Source of the DNA: Chloroflexota bacterium
Lineage (GTDB): Bacteria > Chloroflexota > Anaerolineae > Anaerolineales > E44-bin32
DNA length: 54,561 bases
NCBI GenBank assembly: GCA_022561215.1
Contig: JADFRQ010000017.1
Location: 1-54,561, forward strand
Direction: 5' to 3'
The notes beneath the pieces are model-generated. The model did no database searches, was not told the origin of the DNA, and saw only the letters and a list, made by a program, of their open reading frames with translations. The stretch's first letter is position 1; each line of letters starts with the position of its first letter. Of the stretch, positions 1-9,070 are shown piece by piece. Made by a program: the position numbers and the translations under genes.

Positions 1-1533
1 GCTCGTACCATTCGGATGAAAGGAAAAGGTCAGGGGCTGGGGATCGAATACTAATCCCTCGTGCTCAGCCTTCCGGCGCGCACGTTGGCGTTGTGCTAAT
101 TGACCACGTGCCTGCTCGCGGTAGCCGATATTGTTGTAGGCGCAGAAGGGGATCTGCTTGCCATCTGGCAGCAAGATCACTTTGCAGCACTTCATTACAT
201 TCTTTTGATTGAAGGTCCAGGGGTCGAGGAAATCCTGAAGCGCAATCATAAACACACGGTCCGCGATCTCCGCGAGCTCCGCATCCTCCAGCAGGCCGCA
301 GATGGAACAAGACAGTGCAAACTCGCGGCCAGATTTCTTCGTCCCTGGGACAGCCGAGGAGGACCAAAGCCCCTCGAGTGTGGTCTGGATAATTTCTGCG
401 CTGAACTCGCCGATATCAGGTAGCAATCGATTCGACACGTAGTCAAGATAATCCTCGACATTGAGAAATCGCGGCAGAGGTAGGACCGTGTCGCCCTCGA
501 CATAAGCATAAGTCATTGAGTTGCAGGTGGGGAAACAGCATGGGACGGGGAAGAAATCCGTCTTAACAAAAAGTCCATCGGTCTGCGCTTCAATCAGGCT
601 GATGATGTCGGGGTTCGTCATGCGCGTCATGGGATCATGCTGCCCATGACGGCCTGAATGAAACGCGGGTTGAAAGGTGATTCCGCGCACTGCCGGGTGA
701 TCAATTCCAAATCTGACGATGGCGCCCAGCTCATGTTCATTAACATTTCGCTCAACTGCGGGCACAAGAACAACCGTGCAACCGATATCGGCGAGCCGAT
801 CCAGCGCGCGCAGCTTCTCGTCCAGAATGTCTGCTTCGCCCCTTAGAATGCGGTAGGTTTCCGACTCGAATCCGTCGAACTGAAAATAAATCGCCGGCTT
901 GGGATCGATCCCGGCAAGCTGCTCGAGGAACTCATCGTCGGTGGCGATGCGTTTGCCGTTTGTATTAATCATTACGTGGCGAATATTCCGCCTGGTGGCC
1001 GCTTCCAGCATGGGGATGATCTCCGGATGAATCGTCGGCTCACCACCCGAAAACTGAATCGCATCCGGCTGGCCCTCGGTCTCCACGAAGTGATCCAGGA
1101 TTCCTTCCACTTCTTCCAGAGTGAGATTGAAACCTGCGCCGGCGTCCGCGAAGCAGAGCGGACAATCCATGTTGCAGGCGCTGTTTACTTCGATGATGCC
1201 CAGGCACGCATGCTGTTGATGGTCGGGGCAGAGTCCGCAGTCGTGCGGGCAACCACGATCAATTTCCGTCGAGAATTTCAGTGGGAGCGTGCCCGGTTTA
1301 TTGAAACGCGCGGAGGCTACGTAAGCCTCAGCATCCGCATAAATCAGCGCCTCGAAAGGTCCGTGCTCCGGGCAGCGCTTGCGCATGTAAACCTTATCCT
1401 CGCGCAATAAAATGTGCGCGTCGATCACTCGACGGCAAACGGGACAAATACTTCGTGTAAGTTCAAAGAAAACGGAATCGGAATCTTTTTTTAAGATGTC
1501 GGGCGAAGAAGGGACCATCGAAGAAGAACTCAT
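1..1533 (-). CDS. Radical SAM enzyme, tetraether synthase (Tes)/MJ0619-like, 3' end outside window
   Basis: Open on the minus strand from an ATG at 1533 to the window edge (511 codons, C-terminus missing). The N-terminus carries a cysteine-rich module (CPVCRRVIDA, then RCPEHGPFE), then GCPHDCGLCPDHQQHAC, and then the radical SAM cluster motif CNMDCPLC (CX3CX2C), followed by the SAM-binding glycines in QFSGGEPTIHPE. A cysteine-rich C-terminal part (PCCFPTCNSMTYAYV, CSICGLL, FCAYNN) suggests extra Fe-S clusters. This order is typical of COG1964 proteins, which include archaeal Tes (C-C coupling of lipid tails) and MJ0619 (pterin methylation). The substrate here cannot be told. The shine-dalgarno is weak; an in-frame ATG at 1518 is an alternative start. 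It stands alone, divergent from remnants at 1.75 kb. Confidence 0.85.
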   Translation of the reverse strand, partial: MSSSSMVPSSPDILKKDSDSVFFELTRSICPVCRRVIDAHILLREDKVYMRKRCPEHGPFEALIYADAEAYVASARFNKPGTLPLKFSTEIDRGCPHDCGLCPDHQQHACLGIIEVNSACNMDCPLCFADAGAGFNLTLEEVEGILDHFVETEGQPDAIQFSGGEPTIHPEIIPMLEAATRRNIRHVMINTNGKRIATDDEFLEQLAGIDPKPAIYFQFDGFESETYRILRGEADILDEKLRALDRLADIGCTVVLVPAVERNVNEHELGAIVRFGIDHPAVRGITFQPAFHSGRHGQHDPMTRMTNPDIISLIEAQTDGLFVKTDFFPVPCCFPTCNSMTYAYVEGDTVLPLPRFLNVEDYLDYVSNRLLPDIGEFSAEIIQTTLEGLWSSSAVPGTKKSGREFALSCSICGLLEDAELAEIADRVFMIALQDFLDPWTFNQKNVMKCCKVILLPDGKQIPFCAYNNIGYREQARGQLAQRQRARRKAEHEGLVFDPQPLTFSFHPNGTS

Positions 1534-1747
1534 TCGAATAACTTTAGTGGAAATTTCCTGGGCAGGGTGTGAGCGGGAATACAACATCTGGCCCTCGTCA
1601 AACCTTTGCCTGAGCACACCCTCCCACTTAACCAGCTCGCGAGAATGTTATGGAAACTTTCGGTTGCTCGTGATCCTGCACCCTGCAGTTACGCGCCTGC
1701 TCCTAGTTGCATTATCCTGACAGTATAAGTCCGAATAAGGATAGGCG

Positions 1748-1995
1748 CGGTGGCGGTCGTCCCCATTGGATCCGACCTTGCGATGGAAATCACCGCCATT
1801 GCGGATGCGGTCAATCTGGCCTCCCGACTGGAACCAACGGCCGATCCTGGCACCGTTCAGCTCGCCGAGAACACCTACAAGCTTGTGACGCCCATCTTTG
1901 ACGTTTAACCGCTAGGCGGCGATCGAGGTGAAGGGAAAGCGCAGGGACGTGCTGGCCACCTGCCCAGAGATCTCGCTGATGCGATGCTGGGCTAA
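1748..1995 (+). pseudogene. Remnant of a class III adenylate/guanylate cyclase domain
   Basis: Translation from 1750 gives PIGSDLAMEITAIADAVNLA, then SRLEPTADPGTVQLAENTYK, which closely follows the cyclase core (GSDLRMDYTAIGDTVNLASRLE in family members). A TAA at about 1906 breaks the frame. Homology resumes in another frame near 1920 with AIEVKGKRRDV, the usual segment after the cyclase domain. Nothing upstream of 1748 matches the family, so the 5' two thirds are lost. It abuts a second remnant at 1996. The identity of the fragment is fairly sure; the junctions are approximate. Confidence 0.7.
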
Positions 1996-2189
1996 GCTCC
2001 TTGGCGAGAACCAGGTTGAAAAACGGTCGCCCGGTGCCTACCTTCCCCAGCGCTCGCTACCTCTTCACTCAGAAGGAGTGGGATTTCTGGAAGGGCAGAC
2101 CCCCGGACCAGAGTTACAATCCCCCCTGCCTCGACGACAGCGTGGTGCCTGTGATCGAATCCGGGCAGGCCGAGTGTCGTGATGGCTGA
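1996..2189 (+). pseudogene. Remnant of a metallo-beta-lactamase-fold hydrolase
   Basis: The frame starting at TTG 2001 reads NTRLKNGRPVPTFPSARYLF (with a shift just before) and then TQKEWDFW and CLDDSVVPVIESGQAE. Lactonase-like MBL-fold proteins have this segment (NTRLVDGRWVPTFPNARYLF, then E-W and DSVLPV-EAG) between their first metal-binding motif and the later histidines. The HxHxDH motif and the C-terminal histidines are absent. It directly follows the cyclase remnant, so two unrelated decayed genes have been joined. Confidence 0.6.
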
Positions 2190-2292
2190 CTATGGGATCG
2201 ACGACCTTGAAAATACTAGGTACAATTTTAGCAAATGGATGGTCGGCGCTCTTCGATCCGCGTGCTCCACGCGTTGGCCGCAGAAGGAATGG

Positions 2293-3021
2293 ATGGATCA
2301 ATCTCGCAGCCTCTCCAATTGGATCAACCGACATTGGTTGGCAATGTTTAATAGCCTGGTCGGACTGTTTGTTCTTGGCGCTCTAGTAGCCCCAGCAGCA
2401 ATGAAGGCCGGTTACACTGGGCCGGCGAAGGCGCTCTACACTATCTACGGATTTACCTGCCACCAACTTCCTCAGCGCTCCTACTTCTTGTTTGGCCGGA
2501 GTCTAATGTACCCGGCTAATCAGATCTCTGAGGGCTGGCCCGAGGCCGGATCGCTTCTGGAGCAGCGATCGATCGTCGGCGATCCAGATTTTGGTTACAA
2601 AGTGGCAATCGCTAACCGCTGTTCAGCCATATACCCAACAATCCTATTTGCTGGCTTCATCTTTTCCCTCAGACGGCGCCGGGTAAAGGCCTTATCGATG
2701 AAGGGATTTATTGCTTTGTCCTTTCCGATGGGACTGGATGGTGGCAGCCATTTGATAAGTGAGATAACACGAACCGGGTTCAGGGATGCCAATGTTTGGC
2801 TCCAAGTGCTCACGCGAAACGCTTTTGCACCAGATTTTTATGTCGGTGATGCGCTTGGATCCGTCAACTGGCTGTTCCGTACGCTTTCGGGCGCTTTGTT
2901 CGGGATCGCAATTGTTTGGTTTGCCTATCCAATCCTGGCACAAGCCTTTACGGAAACTAGTTTGCCGTCGGCTAGTGGAGAAGTTTCGGATGGCTCATCT
3001 TTGCCAATGAAACCAGGATAG
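2293..3021 (+). CDS. DUF2085-like integral membrane protein
   Basis: 242 residues from ATG 2293, chosen because AGAAGGA lies about five bases upstream; the frame stays open back to 2179, but that extension has no homology I recognise. Hydrophobic segments fall near the N-terminus (MFNSLVGLFVLGALVAPAAM), around YPTILFAGFIFSL, at the LSFPMGLDGG segment, and near the end (TLSGALFGIAIVWFAYPIL). CHQLPQRSYFLFG and FPMGLDGGSHLI are signatures of DUF2085 proteins of unknown function. The segment usually reading like GYKVALCxRDxAIY is GYKVAIANRCSAIY here, so an otherwise conserved cysteine and Arg-Asp pair look altered; the protein may be diverged or starting to decay. Neighbours on both sides are remnants. 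Confidence 0.7.
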   Translation: MDQSRSLSNWINRHWLAMFNSLVGLFVLGALVAPAAMKAGYTGPAKALYTIYGFTCHQLPQRSYFLFGRSLMYPANQISEGWPEAGSLLEQRSIVGDPDFGYKVAIANRCSAIYPTILFAGFIFSLRRRRVKALSMKGFIALSFPMGLDGGSHLISEITRTGFRDANVWLQVLTRNAFAPDFYVGDALGSVNWLFRTLSGALFGIAIVWFAYPILAQAFTETSLPSASGEVSDGSSLPMKPG

Positions 3022-3255
3022 GCTTGACAGGATAAAGCGAAGATCTCCGCGGATAAAAGCTCACATGCCGACCGCGTAATTCATTGACTGCATCGACGCC
3101 ATCCATATACGTAATCCCTTCAAAAATGGATGGTTTGCTGGAGCATCCGATCGGATACAAACCCTTCCTTCTTCCCCTCCGAGGTCTAATCCCCTTGCGC
3201 TACAATCAACCCTGCGAATGATGAACAGCATTTTGATACAAAAATAGAAACTGTC

Positions 3256-3291
3256 TGCTGTGCAAAAAACAATGAATTACCTGCGGTAATT
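3256..3291 (-). terminator. Rho-independent terminator downstream of the D-cysteine desulfhydrase-like remnant
   Basis: AATTACC/GGTAATT arms (3275-3281 and 3285-3291) enclose a three-base loop. Read on the minus strand the hairpin is followed within a few bases by a run of six T. It lies four bases after the stop of the remnant at 3295, so the terminator survived the decay of the gene. Confidence 0.6.
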
Positions 3292-3294
3292 ATC

Positions 3295-3621
3295 CTAAAC
3301 GCCAATCGACACACCGCGTTTTTCCATATGTGCGCGAATCGCTTCCGGGTAAACAAACAATGCCGGCGCTCCGCCCGAATGCAGCATCAGGATGCGTTGC
3401 CGCATGTCAATAGAACGTCTGCGCCGTTCGTTCCGGCATAGGCAATTTCGCATTCCAGTCTATGCGGGTTTTTACCACCCAGCGCTAGATCCATCAGATC
3501 AACGCGCTTGAGATAAAACTCAATGTTTAATTCTTTGCTCAGGTGTGGCCGTTAATCGAACGGTGCTGGCCGTCGCGTTAATTCTTCGTGCGGATACTGA
3601 CGCAAGGCTTCAGCATTAGAA
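3295..3621 (-). pseudogene. Internally deleted D-cysteine desulfhydrase/ACC deaminase-like PLP enzyme
   Basis: The N-terminal part reads ALRQYPHEELTRRPAPF, a TAA, then ELNIEFYLKRVDLMDLALGG and GADVLLTCG. These match the start of the family (KRDDLTGLALGGNK-R, with the PLP lysine motif here scrambled to GGKNPHR). Almost immediately after, the C-terminal end appears: MLHSGGAPALFVYPEAIRAH and EKRGVSIGV, then TAG. About two thirds of a normal protein of roughly 330 residues, all between the N-terminal GADVLLTCG motif and the C-terminal HSGGAPALF motif, is gone. The PLP lysine, the middle domain and an intact frame are lacking, so it cannot be functional. Confidence 0.7.
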
Positions 3622-3647
3622 CACCTCATCGGACCTCACTTCGTACA

Positions 3648-4382
3648 TCATTTTGCAATTAAGATACGGCTGATCATTAGGATCGCAACAGCAATCAGAG
3701 CAAGAGCAACAAAGCGCCGCAGCTGTTCTGGTTTAAGCGCATGCGCAACACGCGCCCCGACGATCACCCCAAACGATTGGATCACACCCAGCATTGTGCC
3801 TGACACCAGGTCAATCTCACCAAATAAGCCGAAACCGATCGCCGCCGCAAGGGCAATCGGCACTTGCACCACCTGGCTGGCGGCGATCGCCGCAAGAGCA
3901 TTTATCTTCATGAACATCAACATGGGCACCAGCAGCACTGGACCTCCGGTGCCGGTCAATGCCGAGCCAAAGCCGGTTACCACTCCGAGCAAGACGAGGG
4001 AACCCCGGCCTAGTCTAGCTAACAAACGCTCCCCCTCCGCGCGCGATAGCAAGGTGTTCAGTCCCGATCCTAGAATGAGTGCTGCCAGCAGCGGGATGAG
4101 GATTGCACTTGAAAGCGCCACATTCGCACGCGCACCCAGGACTGCAGCGGGAATGATGCCGATCATCAACCACGCAACAATATTCCAGGAAATACTGCGT
4201 GAGTACGTAATTGTGCCCACAATGCCCGTAAACAGGAAACTCCAGCTGCTCATCGCCGTGGCGATATGCAGATCAACACCCAAACCGTAAAAAAGAAAGG
4301 GAACGAGCAACACGCCACCGACTCCAAAGGTGCCAATCATGGTGCCCGTAATTAAGCCTACGATCAATAGAAGTGGGGACAT
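3648..4382 (-). CDS. TauE/SafE family (TSUP) membrane permease
   Basis: 244 residues, hydrophobic throughout, with seven or eight predicted membrane helices. The opening GLITGTMIGTFGVGGVLLVP and the internal half-repeat VTGFGSALTGTGGPVLLVPM are the paired glycine-rich motifs of the sulfite exporter TauE/SafE family, which moves sulfur-containing or other small organic anions across the inner membrane. Length is normal. The ATG at 4382 has no strong ribosome-binding site. The substrate is unknown; the remnant of a sulfur-releasing PLP enzyme just downstream is suggestive but weak evidence. Confidence 0.88.
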   Translation of the reverse strand: MSPLLLIVGLITGTMIGTFGVGGVLLVPFLFYGLGVDLHIATAMSSWSFLFTGIVGTITYSRSISWNIVAWLMIGIIPAAVLGARANVALSSAILIPLLAALILGSGLNTLLSRAEGERLLARLGRGSLVLLGVVTGFGSALTGTGGPVLLVPMLMFMKINALAAIAASQVVQVPIALAAAIGFGLFGEIDLVSGTMLGVIQSFGVIVGARVAHALKPEQLRRFVALALIAVAILMISRILIAK

Positions 4383-4583
4383 TATTCAAACCCGTGAATT
4401 AAGCGATGAGCGGGCATACAAAAGCAGGAACACTATGCAAAATAGACTCTGCGATAATGGACGTCAAGGGCATGTTGGCGAGGATTCGTATATTTGCACC
4501 CCGGCAACGAAACAGCGCGAGTGGGGTCGGGTGCGCCGAAGTGCAGAGCGGCATGCACAACCCGCGACAGTGGTCGGGAATAG

Positions 4584-4886
4584 TCAACTCGCGGGGGCGC
4601 GATCCCCATTATCTGCGGGCGCCGGTCGGCTGGTTGGCCATATCAGGAAGATCAGGTTGTCCCAAACGATATGGCTGACAATCAGCGCGCCGAGCATGAG
4701 CAGGCCGTACAGAATTCCGGCGGAGCCGAAACCCAGCACGGCTTCGCCGGGGCCGATGCGCGTCTTGCGCAGCTGCGGCTTGAGCAATAATGACAGCGCG
4801 CCGAGCACAGAACCTGTGGCCGTCATCCGATGCCAAAATCTCGAGCGCGGCCCACGGAAGGTAGCCGTGAAACAGGCCAGAGCCAA
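4584..4886 (-). pseudogene. Possible remnant of a CPBP-type intramembrane protease
   Basis: A 100-codon frame ends with EAVLGFGSAGILYGLLMLGA and IVSHIVWDNLIFLIWP. The first part resembles an early transmembrane segment of CPBP (CAAX-type) proteases and the second their last helix (SHxxWDxxIF). The catalytic Glu-Glu and His motifs that lie between are missing, as if the middle were deleted. The assignment is weak; it could equally be a fragment of another membrane protein. Upstream sequence at 4887-5130 has short hydrophobic stretches (LHAAIGMLFVVGLALAV on the minus strand) interrupted by stops. Confidence 0.35.
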
Positions 4887-5521
4887 CCTCTACGCTAGAC
4901 CCGTGATCGGAGTGTTCTTTTTCAATGGCGGTTCAGACGGCAAGCGCCAGCCCCACGACAAAAAGCATGCCGATAGCGGCGTGTAGTTGCGCAGTTTCCA
5001 GGTCGATCTTGGCGATGGCGCGCTTGTTCCACCCAAGAACCTACCTCTGCTACTTCCCCTCGAGAGGCGAAACCTATTCCGATTGGGCGTGCGAGTTCAC
5101 TCATACGTGCCTCCTGCCCGGATGTGCACAAACTAGGCTCTAAATGTGTGGTCGGCCTTCCTAATCATTATTGTAAAACATGAAGTGGCCAAGCGCGCAC
5201 CGAATGCGCGGCCGAGATCGCATGGCGGCTGCGGCAGGCAGCCGCGGGGAGCGCGTGGATAGCTGATGCGTAGGTAGGGCCGCGTAAATGCCAACCAAAA
5301 CGAATCTTTGCTGTGCAACTCTGCAACGCCGCATAGCCGCCGACTCCGTGCAAGAATCAACGTATACTGGAAAAGTCCATCCGGCCCTGTCAGGCAATGC
5401 AGTCAGGCATCAACCGACGCGCAGCAATAACCGCCAAGCTCGGGAATATACATTCTTAGCAGGCGAATACGAAGTATGCTTTCTCAATAAGTGCCCTGAG
5501 AACCCAGAAGAAGGAGAAATA
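4887..5521. other. Long non-coding stretch with degenerate fragments
   Basis: No intact gene is supported here. The minus strand near 4925-5030 reads NKRAIAKIDLETAQLHAAIG followed by a hydrophobic segment and a stop, probably a decayed membrane protein I cannot name. Around 5200-5500 I looked for a SAM or other methionine-related riboswitch upstream of the PLP gene at 5522 and saw none of the conserved core. The plus frame of that gene is open back to 5288, but its ATG at 5522 has a clear ribosome-binding site. Confidence 0.4.
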
Positions 5522-6712
5522 ATGCTTTCCAATCCGAGTAAAAACCTAGGAACAATTTCTGTTTGGTCAGGCGAAGAGGATTACCATGTGCAGAACGCCA
5601 CTCAGGTGCCAGTGGTTCACAGCGTCTCCTTTGGATACAAGGATATCGATGAGTGGCTGCAAGTGGCGCTGGGTCAGAAATCAGGCCATATCTATGGACG
5701 CAACAGCAACCCCACCGTACATGTTTTTGAAGAAAAAGTTCGCCGGCTTGAGGGGGCCGAAGCTGCCACCAGCGCCTCGACCGGTATGGGCATCATCAGC
5801 AGCACCTTATTTGCCCTGCTCTCTCCAGGCGACCGGGTGGTTTCGGTGAAAGACACCTATGGAGGCACCAGCAAGCTTTTCCTTGAGTTTCTTCCCCGTT
5901 TTCAAATTGACGTAATGCTGTGCGATACCACAGACCATGCGGCGATTGAGGCCGAGGTGGCCAAAGGATGCCAGGTACTTTATTTGGAAAGCCCGACCAA
6001 TCCTAGCGTCAAAGTGATCGATATCGCGCGACTCGCCCAGGCAGGGCATGCTGCCGGAGCCATCGTTATCATCGATAATACGCTTGCTACTCCCATTAAC
6101 CAGAACCCGCTGGATCTGGGGACCGATCTGGTTTTGCACAGCGCAACCAAGTTTTTAGGTGGTCATGCGGATGCGTTGGGTGGCGTAATTTGTGGCAGGA
6201 AAGAACTGGTCGACCAGATTTACCACTTTCGCGAGATTAACGGAGCGACTTTGCATCCCATGGCTGCCTATCTGCTGCTGCGCGGCATCAAAACTTTGCA
6301 TCTGCGTGTGCGTCAGCAAAACGAAAGCGCGCTTGAAATTGCTCGTTTCTTGGAATCACACGCGGCGGTTGAACGCGTCCACTATCCCGGATTGGAATCG
6401 CATCCCGGACACGAGATTGCGCGAAAGCAGATGCGTGGTTTTGGAGGCGTGCTTAGTTTTGAATTAAAGGAAAATACATTTGAGGCAGTGCGGAATTTTC
6501 TGCCGCGTCTGCGCTACGCACATTTGGCTGCCAATCTGGGTGCGGTAGAGACCATTGTTGGCCCGCCGGTAACGACCAGCCATGTGGAACTTACTGCCGC
6601 GGAACGTGCGGCCATGGGCATCCCGGAGAGCTTGATTCGCTACTCCGTCGGCATTGAGGATACCGAAGATCTCATCGCCGATTTAGAACAGGCGCTGAGC
6701 ACGATTGCTTGA
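5522..6712 (+). CDS. Cystathionine gamma-synthase-family PLP enzyme (Cys/Met metabolism)
   Basis: 396 residues, the normal length of the trans-sulfuration PLP family. Start at ATG 5522, preceded by AGAAGGAGA. YGRNSNPTVHVFEEKVRRLE is the phosphate-binding/tyrosine segment. IIDNTLATPINQNPLDLGTD contains the aspartate that contacts the pyridine nitrogen. LHSATKFLGGHADALGG holds the PLP lysine. IRYSVGIEDTEDLIADLEQAL is the canonical C-terminus. Members make cystathionine or homocysteine from activated homoserine, or are gamma-lyases; sequence alone does not separate these. It has its own terminator at 6738 and no operon partner. The frame upstream to 5288 is not homologous. Confidence 0.92.
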   Translation: MLSNPSKNLGTISVWSGEEDYHVQNATQVPVVHSVSFGYKDIDEWLQVALGQKSGHIYGRNSNPTVHVFEEKVRRLEGAEAATSASTGMGIISSTLFALLSPGDRVVSVKDTYGGTSKLFLEFLPRFQIDVMLCDTTDHAAIEAEVAKGCQVLYLESPTNPSVKVIDIARLAQAGHAAGAIVIIDNTLATPINQNPLDLGTDLVLHSATKFLGGHADALGGVICGRKELVDQIYHFREINGATLHPMAAYLLLRGIKTLHLRVRQQNESALEIARFLESHAAVERVHYPGLESHPGHEIARKQMRGFGGVLSFELKENTFEAVRNFLPRLRYAHLAANLGAVETIVGPPVTTSHVELTAAERAAMGIPESLIRYSVGIEDTEDLIADLEQALSTIA

Positions 6713-6737
6713 TGATACATCAATATGGGCGAAAGAC

Positions 6738-6762
6738 ACGCGGCGAGCCCGCGTTTATTTTT
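6738..6762 (+). terminator. Rho-independent terminator after the PLP enzyme
   Basis: ACGCGG and CCGCGT form a six-base-pair stem around the loop CGAGC (6738-6754), followed by TTATTTTT. It lies 26 bases after the stop of the gene ending at 6712. Confidence 0.75.
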
Positions 6763-7023
6763 GTAGATGTCTAAAAATAAACCCTAATAAAATATCGATC
6801 TTCCCAACACATATCGGACGGGCAACCGGAACCAAGCATGCGTACATGTTGTTGCTGCCTCAAAACAATTCCCATCTCGCGTAAGGGTGAAGGCTCAAAA
6901 TTCACCCTCAGAACTTAATGTACAATTGGCCGAATTCAATATCTTCAACACAAAAAGAAATTCAATGAACAGGATATTTGCTTCAAGATAGGCGACAATC
7001 CGCAGCGAAAAAGGGATGCCTCC

Positions 7024-8979
7024 GTGTTTATCGCCCTTCCAATTTTAACTTTTGTACTACTTTTTTACTTGATCCATGAGAGACGGCGCGTTGACGAGCA
7101 GCCGGGCGCGGATTGGCGTGGTTCCTTTCTCCTGGCTTCTCTGTTTTGGGGCGCACTTGTCGTTGCAATCACGGAAGGATTGAGCTTCTTTACGGCGATC
7201 ACTCGATCCTGGGTAATGGTCTTATGGGCGGTCGCGTTTTTTACCACGCTCTGGATCGGCGTTCGCAGAGGCATATTCCGCACGCCATTGCCAATGTTAA
7301 GGCTTCGACGGAATCAATTCACGCCTTTCGAATGGTCGATCCTCATCGCGATGGGGGTGATCGTTTTAAGCCTTGCCGTCGTTGCCGGGATCGCCCCGCC
7401 CAATACCACCGACGCGCTGCTTTATCACATTGCTCGCATCGCACACTGGATCCAGCAATCGAGTTTGGAACACTACGCAACTGCATACCGCATTCAACTT
7501 TGGGCATCACCCTTTGCGGAAATGTCAATCCTTCATTTCCAACTGCTATGGGGGAGCGACCAGCCCGCAAACATGATCCAATGGTTCAGCCTGCTCGGGT
7601 CACTCCTTGGGGTGACGGCAATAGCGCGGCTGTTGGGCGCCAGTAAAAGAGGCCAGCTTCTCTCGGCCGCTTTTGCACTCAGCATCCCCATGGGCATCCT
7701 CCAGGCGACCAGCACACAAACAGACTTTGTAACCGCATATTGGCTGGTCAGTTTGATTTATTTTGTACTCTTGAGCAAACATAAATCTTTGTCTGCGTTG
7801 GAAACGACCGCTATTGGTTTATCCGCCGGACTTGGCCTCTTAACCAAGGGAACTTTCTATCCACTCGCTTTGCCAATCTTGTTGTGGTATTTTCTTCCAC
7901 GCTTGAAGGTTGAAGGTATCCAGAGGGCCCTACGTGAAGGGCTCACTTTCGCCGCCAGCGTACTTCTGATCAACCTGGGATTCTGGGCGAGGAACCTCGC
8001 CAGTTTTGGAGGGGTGCTTGGACCGAGAGATGCCATTGGTCAACACACGGGATTGAGCATCGCTCCCGGAAATTGGATTTCTAGCATCCTCCTACATGTT
8101 GCCCAGAACTATGCTTCCCCATCGGTCGCGCTGAGCGATGGCATCACCACATCCATCAATTCTTTCAACTCCCTGCTAGGCATTGATGTGCCAGAATTTG
8201 AATTGGTCTGGGCATGGAACCAGGAGGATTTCGCAGGAAACCCATTGCATTTGGCCGCTCTTTTGCTGTTGATCGTGATATTTTCCCTGTTCAAGCGCAG
8301 GATCGATGCAAAGTTTCTTAAGCAATATCTTTGGGTTTTTCTCGCTTCGTCCCTGCTCTTTGCTGTTGTAGTTCAGCCCAATCGCTTCATTACTCGCCTG
8401 CAGCTCCCGCTCCTGATGATTGGTGCTCCCGCGATTGGAGCCGCGTTCTCTCGATTACGTATCGAACGCATGAGTAAATTTCTGATGCCTGGTCTGCTCG
8501 TTGTTTCCATCCCCTGGGTATTATTCAACAGCGCCCGACCCATCATCGCCATGCGAGCGGGGCCGGAACCATGGGCGATATCTTGTATCTTCGGATGCAC
8601 GCGAACAGGGAGTATTTTCTTCCGCTCAAGAGAGAACTTATTTTTCGCGTACTGGCCTGATTTTCAGGAACCGATCACCACCGTCGCTGAGAAAATCGAA
8701 GCTTCAGAATGTAAGAAGGTTGGCCTGAGGATCGACTCGCACGACAGGGAATACCTTTTCTGGTGGAGCCTCGATGCGCCGAATGATCATTTGCGGATCG
8801 AATCCATCTCAACCTACCCGGAGTTGGAAAAGTACCTCGACCCATCCTTTGAGCCCTGCGCCATAATCTGCACCATTTGCGGTGACCGCACTGAAGCATT
8901 TGGGATGGAATTGCGCTACAACCAGCAACTGCTATCACTGTTCATGGGAGAGGGCTTTACCAAAGAAATCGACCGATGA
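7024..8979 (+). CDS. GT39-like multi-spanning membrane glycosyltransferase
   Basis: 651 residues starting at GTG 7024 with AAAGGG about ten bases upstream. At least ten hydrophobic helices fill the first 500 residues, and a soluble C-terminal part follows. NTTDALLYHIARIAHWIQQ in the first large loop holds an acidic residue at the place where GT39/ArnT enzymes have their catalytic aspartate, and aromatic-rich loops follow. Such proteins move a sugar from a lipid-phosphate donor to an acceptor on the outer face of the membrane. Donor and acceptor are unknown. It faces the related gene at 9071-10459 tail to tail. The 311 bases upstream (6713-7023) are AT-rich and hold only the terminator above. 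Confidence 0.75.
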   Translation: MFIALPILTFVLLFYLIHERRRVDEQPGADWRGSFLLASLFWGALVVAITEGLSFFTAITRSWVMVLWAVAFFTTLWIGVRRGIFRTPLPMLRLRRNQFTPFEWSILIAMGVIVLSLAVVAGIAPPNTTDALLYHIARIAHWIQQSSLEHYATAYRIQLWASPFAEMSILHFQLLWGSDQPANMIQWFSLLGSLLGVTAIARLLGASKRGQLLSAAFALSIPMGILQATSTQTDFVTAYWLVSLIYFVLLSKHKSLSALETTAIGLSAGLGLLTKGTFYPLALPILLWYFLPRLKVEGIQRALREGLTFAASVLLINLGFWARNLASFGGVLGPRDAIGQHTGLSIAPGNWISSILLHVAQNYASPSVALSDGITTSINSFNSLLGIDVPEFELVWAWNQEDFAGNPLHLAALLLLIVIFSLFKRRIDAKFLKQYLWVFLASSLLFAVVVQPNRFITRLQLPLLMIGAPAIGAAFSRLRIERMSKFLMPGLLVVSIPWVLFNSARPIIAMRAGPEPWAISCIFGCTRTGSIFFRSRENLFFAYWPDFQEPITTVAEKIEASECKKVGLRIDSHDREYLFWWSLDAPNDHLRIESISTYPELEKYLDPSFEPCAIICTICGDRTEAFGMELRYNQQLLSLFMGEGFTKEIDR

Positions 8980-9070
8980 ACTTAATCCACAAATCAATGC
9001 ATAAGCCATAGTTCTTCCAGGACAACCTTCTGAAGGGCGAAAACCGAACCCTTTAAGATTCCTTCCAATT

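Noticed and set aside
5200-5521. A possible methionine-type riboswitch before the PLP gene
   Set aside because: No conserved SAM, SAM-II or cobalamin riboswitch core could be found by eye, and no terminator or sequestering hairpin was seen.
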